From assembly GCF_025211055.1 (NCBI RefSeq), contig NZ_JAOARO010000098.1, forward strand, positions 1 to 64,000: a stretch of DNA of 64,000 bases, given 5' to 3'. Source of the stretch: Vallitalea sp. (GTDB lineage Bacteria > Bacillota > Clostridia > Lachnospirales > Vallitaleaceae). A program made the position numbers and the translations under genes. Positions 62,743-64,000 of this stretch are shown piece by piece. How positions within the stretch are numbered: the stretch's first letter is position 1; the number at the start of each line of letters is the position of its first letter. The notes below the pieces were generated by a model that made no database searches, had not been told where the DNA came from, and saw only the letters and a program-made list of their open reading frames with translations.

Positions 62743-64000
62743 TTATTTTTGCATCTGTTTATATAAGGGTTTTAATTTGTTATATACCTTAGAATAAATG
62801 TTATCATATATATTTTTATATACTTCAACATTTGCAGGGTCTGGTAAGAATTCATCTTTTAGATGAACCATGTTATTAACTGCTTCATTAAATGATTTAT
62901 ATTCACCTTTTGATACGTATCCTACAATGGCAGCTCCTAATCCAGACGTCTCGTAAGTCTGAACCCTGTAAACAGGTTTATTAAATAAATCTGCTGTTAT
63001 TTGACATATAGCATCACTCTGGGAACCGCCTCCAGATACCATAATCTTTTGTATATTTATCTTAGATTTTTTCTGTATATATTGTAAACCTTCAAATAAT
63101 CCGAAACCTATACCTTCTATGATTGCCCTATATATATGTATTCTTGTATGATAATCATCAAAACCTATTATTGCTCCTTTACCTTCCGGTCGCTTAGCTC
63201 CTGCTCCCCAATATGGCTGAAATACCAATCCATCACAACCTGGAGGTATATCATTCAATCTTTTATTAAGTAATTCTTCTGGAGCTATATTCAATTCTTT
63301 TGCTTGTGTAACTTCTTTTTGAGCAAATTCCTTTTTGAACCAAGAAATCATCCAATATCCTCTGTATATTTGTATTTCTGGATTGTAAGCTTTTGGTATC
63401 ACCGCTGGGAATGGACAAATAAATCTCAGCGCTTCATAATATTTTCTAGAAGTGGTTTGTATAGATGCATTAGAACCTAATGAAATGCTGGCGGTATAGT
63501 TATCAAAGCACCCAACACCTAATGTTTCACAACCTTTGTCGGAACCACCTGCTATTACTGGAATACCTTTTTTTAATCCAGTTTCATTGCTTGCTTCATC
63601 TACTACATAACCAATTACACCTCCGGGTGCTACCAAGTCACATAGTTTTTCTCTTTCAATATGGAATATTTGACTCTTTTGACCTCGTTTACCTTCCCAC
63701 CTAAAGTGTTTATAATTAAATGGAATATGTCCAATCTGAGATGCAATACTATCTTTGAATTCATGGGTTAATTTATAGTTTAAGAATCCCGATATTTGTA
63801 AATATTTATAAGTTTTCTTCCAATTCTCTGGCTCATAATCTTGTATCCAATGAGCATTACAATTAAGACTAAAATTCTTAGCTGTTGTCATCATTCCTAC
63901 AGTCGTAATAGTTAACTTATGATATAGTGTCATATCTCTTGGCTTCTCAATCTTCCTTTGGTCCATCCATAAAATAGCAGGTCTAATGATTTCACCATTT
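62743..64000 (-). CDS. FGGY-family carbohydrate kinase (partial)
   Basis: The frame runs off the right edge; reading beyond the first in-frame ATG (63966) gives NGEIIRPAILWMDQR, the typical N-terminal sugar-binding segment of FGGY kinases, so the true start is outside. Visible parts: VPVIAGGSDKGCETLGVG (ATP-phosphate region), LVFQPYWGAGAKRPEGKGAI, IEGIGFGLFEGL, and the adenosine motif VSGGGSQSDAICQITADLFN, then PVYRVQTYETSGLGAAIVG. About 418 C-terminal residues are present. Family members phosphorylate glycerol, xylulose, erythritol and other polyols. It is upstream of the FAD oxidase in one operon; substrate unknown. Confidence 0.92.
   Translation of the reverse strand, partial: NGEIIRPAILWMDQRKIEKPRDMTLYHKLTITTVGMMTTAKNFSLNCNAHWIQDYEPENWKKTYKYLQISGFLNYKLTHEFKDSIASQIGHIPFNYKHFRWEGKRGQKSQIFHIEREKLCDLVAPGGVIGYVVDEASNETGLKKGIPVIAGGSDKGCETLGVGCFDNYTASISLGSNASIQTTSRKYYEALRFICPFPAVIPKAYNPEIQIYRGYWMISWFKKEFAQKEVTQAKELNIAPEELLNKRLNDIPPGCDGLVFQPYWGAGAKRPEGKGAIIGFDDYHTRIHIYRAIIEGIGFGLFEGLQYIQKKSKINIQKIMVSGGGSQSDAICQITADLFNKPVYRVQTYETSGLGAAIVGYVSKGEYKSFNEAVNNMVHLKDEFLPDPANVEVYKNIYDNIYSKVYNKLKPLYKQMQK

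Noticed and set aside
1..64000. tRNA, rRNA, CRISPR array or phage/integrase module
   Set aside because: Intergenic regions were read on both strands; no cloverleaf-like sequence, no regularly spaced repeats and no transposase or integrase frame was seen.

Overview
The window is about 64 kb of strongly AT-rich DNA (roughly 30% G+C by eye) from an anaerobic, low-GC Clostridia-type Firmicute. This rests on SLH-domain surface proteins, an oxygen-sensitive class III ribonucleotide reductase with NrdR boxes, a Csp-like subtilase, strong AGGAGG ribosome binding sites, consensus TTGACA/TATAAT promoters and many TTG/GTG-extended reading frames. A free-living or marine Lachnospirales/Vallitalea-like organism is my guess, not something the sequence proves. 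No tRNA, rRNA, CRISPR array or intact transposase was seen. Most genes lie on the minus strand. Where a ribosome binding site pointed to an internal start, the coordinates below use it.

Layout. 1-2648: an LplA/LplB/YtcP-type sugar ABC importer, with one permease cut by the window edge. 3049-3774: MgtC-like membrane protein. 4115-8205: a sugar cassette of class II aldolase, fucose/arabinose-isomerase-like protein and ROK repressor, tied together by shared TTTCAnnnTGAAA palindromes. 8341-8578: a decayed 2'-5' RNA ligase-like gene. 8775-12802: a heterodimeric ABC exporter under a MarR repressor with two large palindromes in its promoter. 13030-15661: PadR regulator and RecQ. 15757-21472: a Tad/Flp-type pseudopilin operon (two TadE-like proteins, prepilin peptidase, giant TadG-like DUF5702 protein) preceded by a terminator-like leader. 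21823-23826: DUF6512 protein and an MFS transporter. 23899-27960: folA, thyA and nrdD, a deoxynucleotide synthesis block. 28242-30815: HflX and a TPR lipoprotein. 31011-45024: two very large secreted proteins (SLH-anchored and Ig-repeat) and a large AAA/LuxR regulator. 45206-48727: a protein with two complete subtilisin domains. 48896-52908: a small membrane protein, an unknown protein, and a cobalamin ABC importer behind a B12 riboswitch whose binding-protein gene carries an in-frame stop. 53600-54925: RarA. 55164-58208: secreted CBM21 protein, a 109-bp MITE-like element, then a TrmB-like regulator and diaminopimelate decarboxylase. 58362-64000: ABC exporter, MntP, FAD oxidase and FGGY kinase.

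The most interesting items are the ROK operator network around an isomerase-aldolase pair of unknown substrate, the double-triad subtilase, the TrmB-lysA pair with a 21-bp palindrome on its -10 box, the nonsense codon in btuF behind an intact-looking B12 riboswitch, the NrdD-redoxin fusion without a neighbouring nrdG, the terminator-like leader of the pseudopilin operon, and two long intergenic hairpins with GC-rich loops that are foreign to the local base composition.
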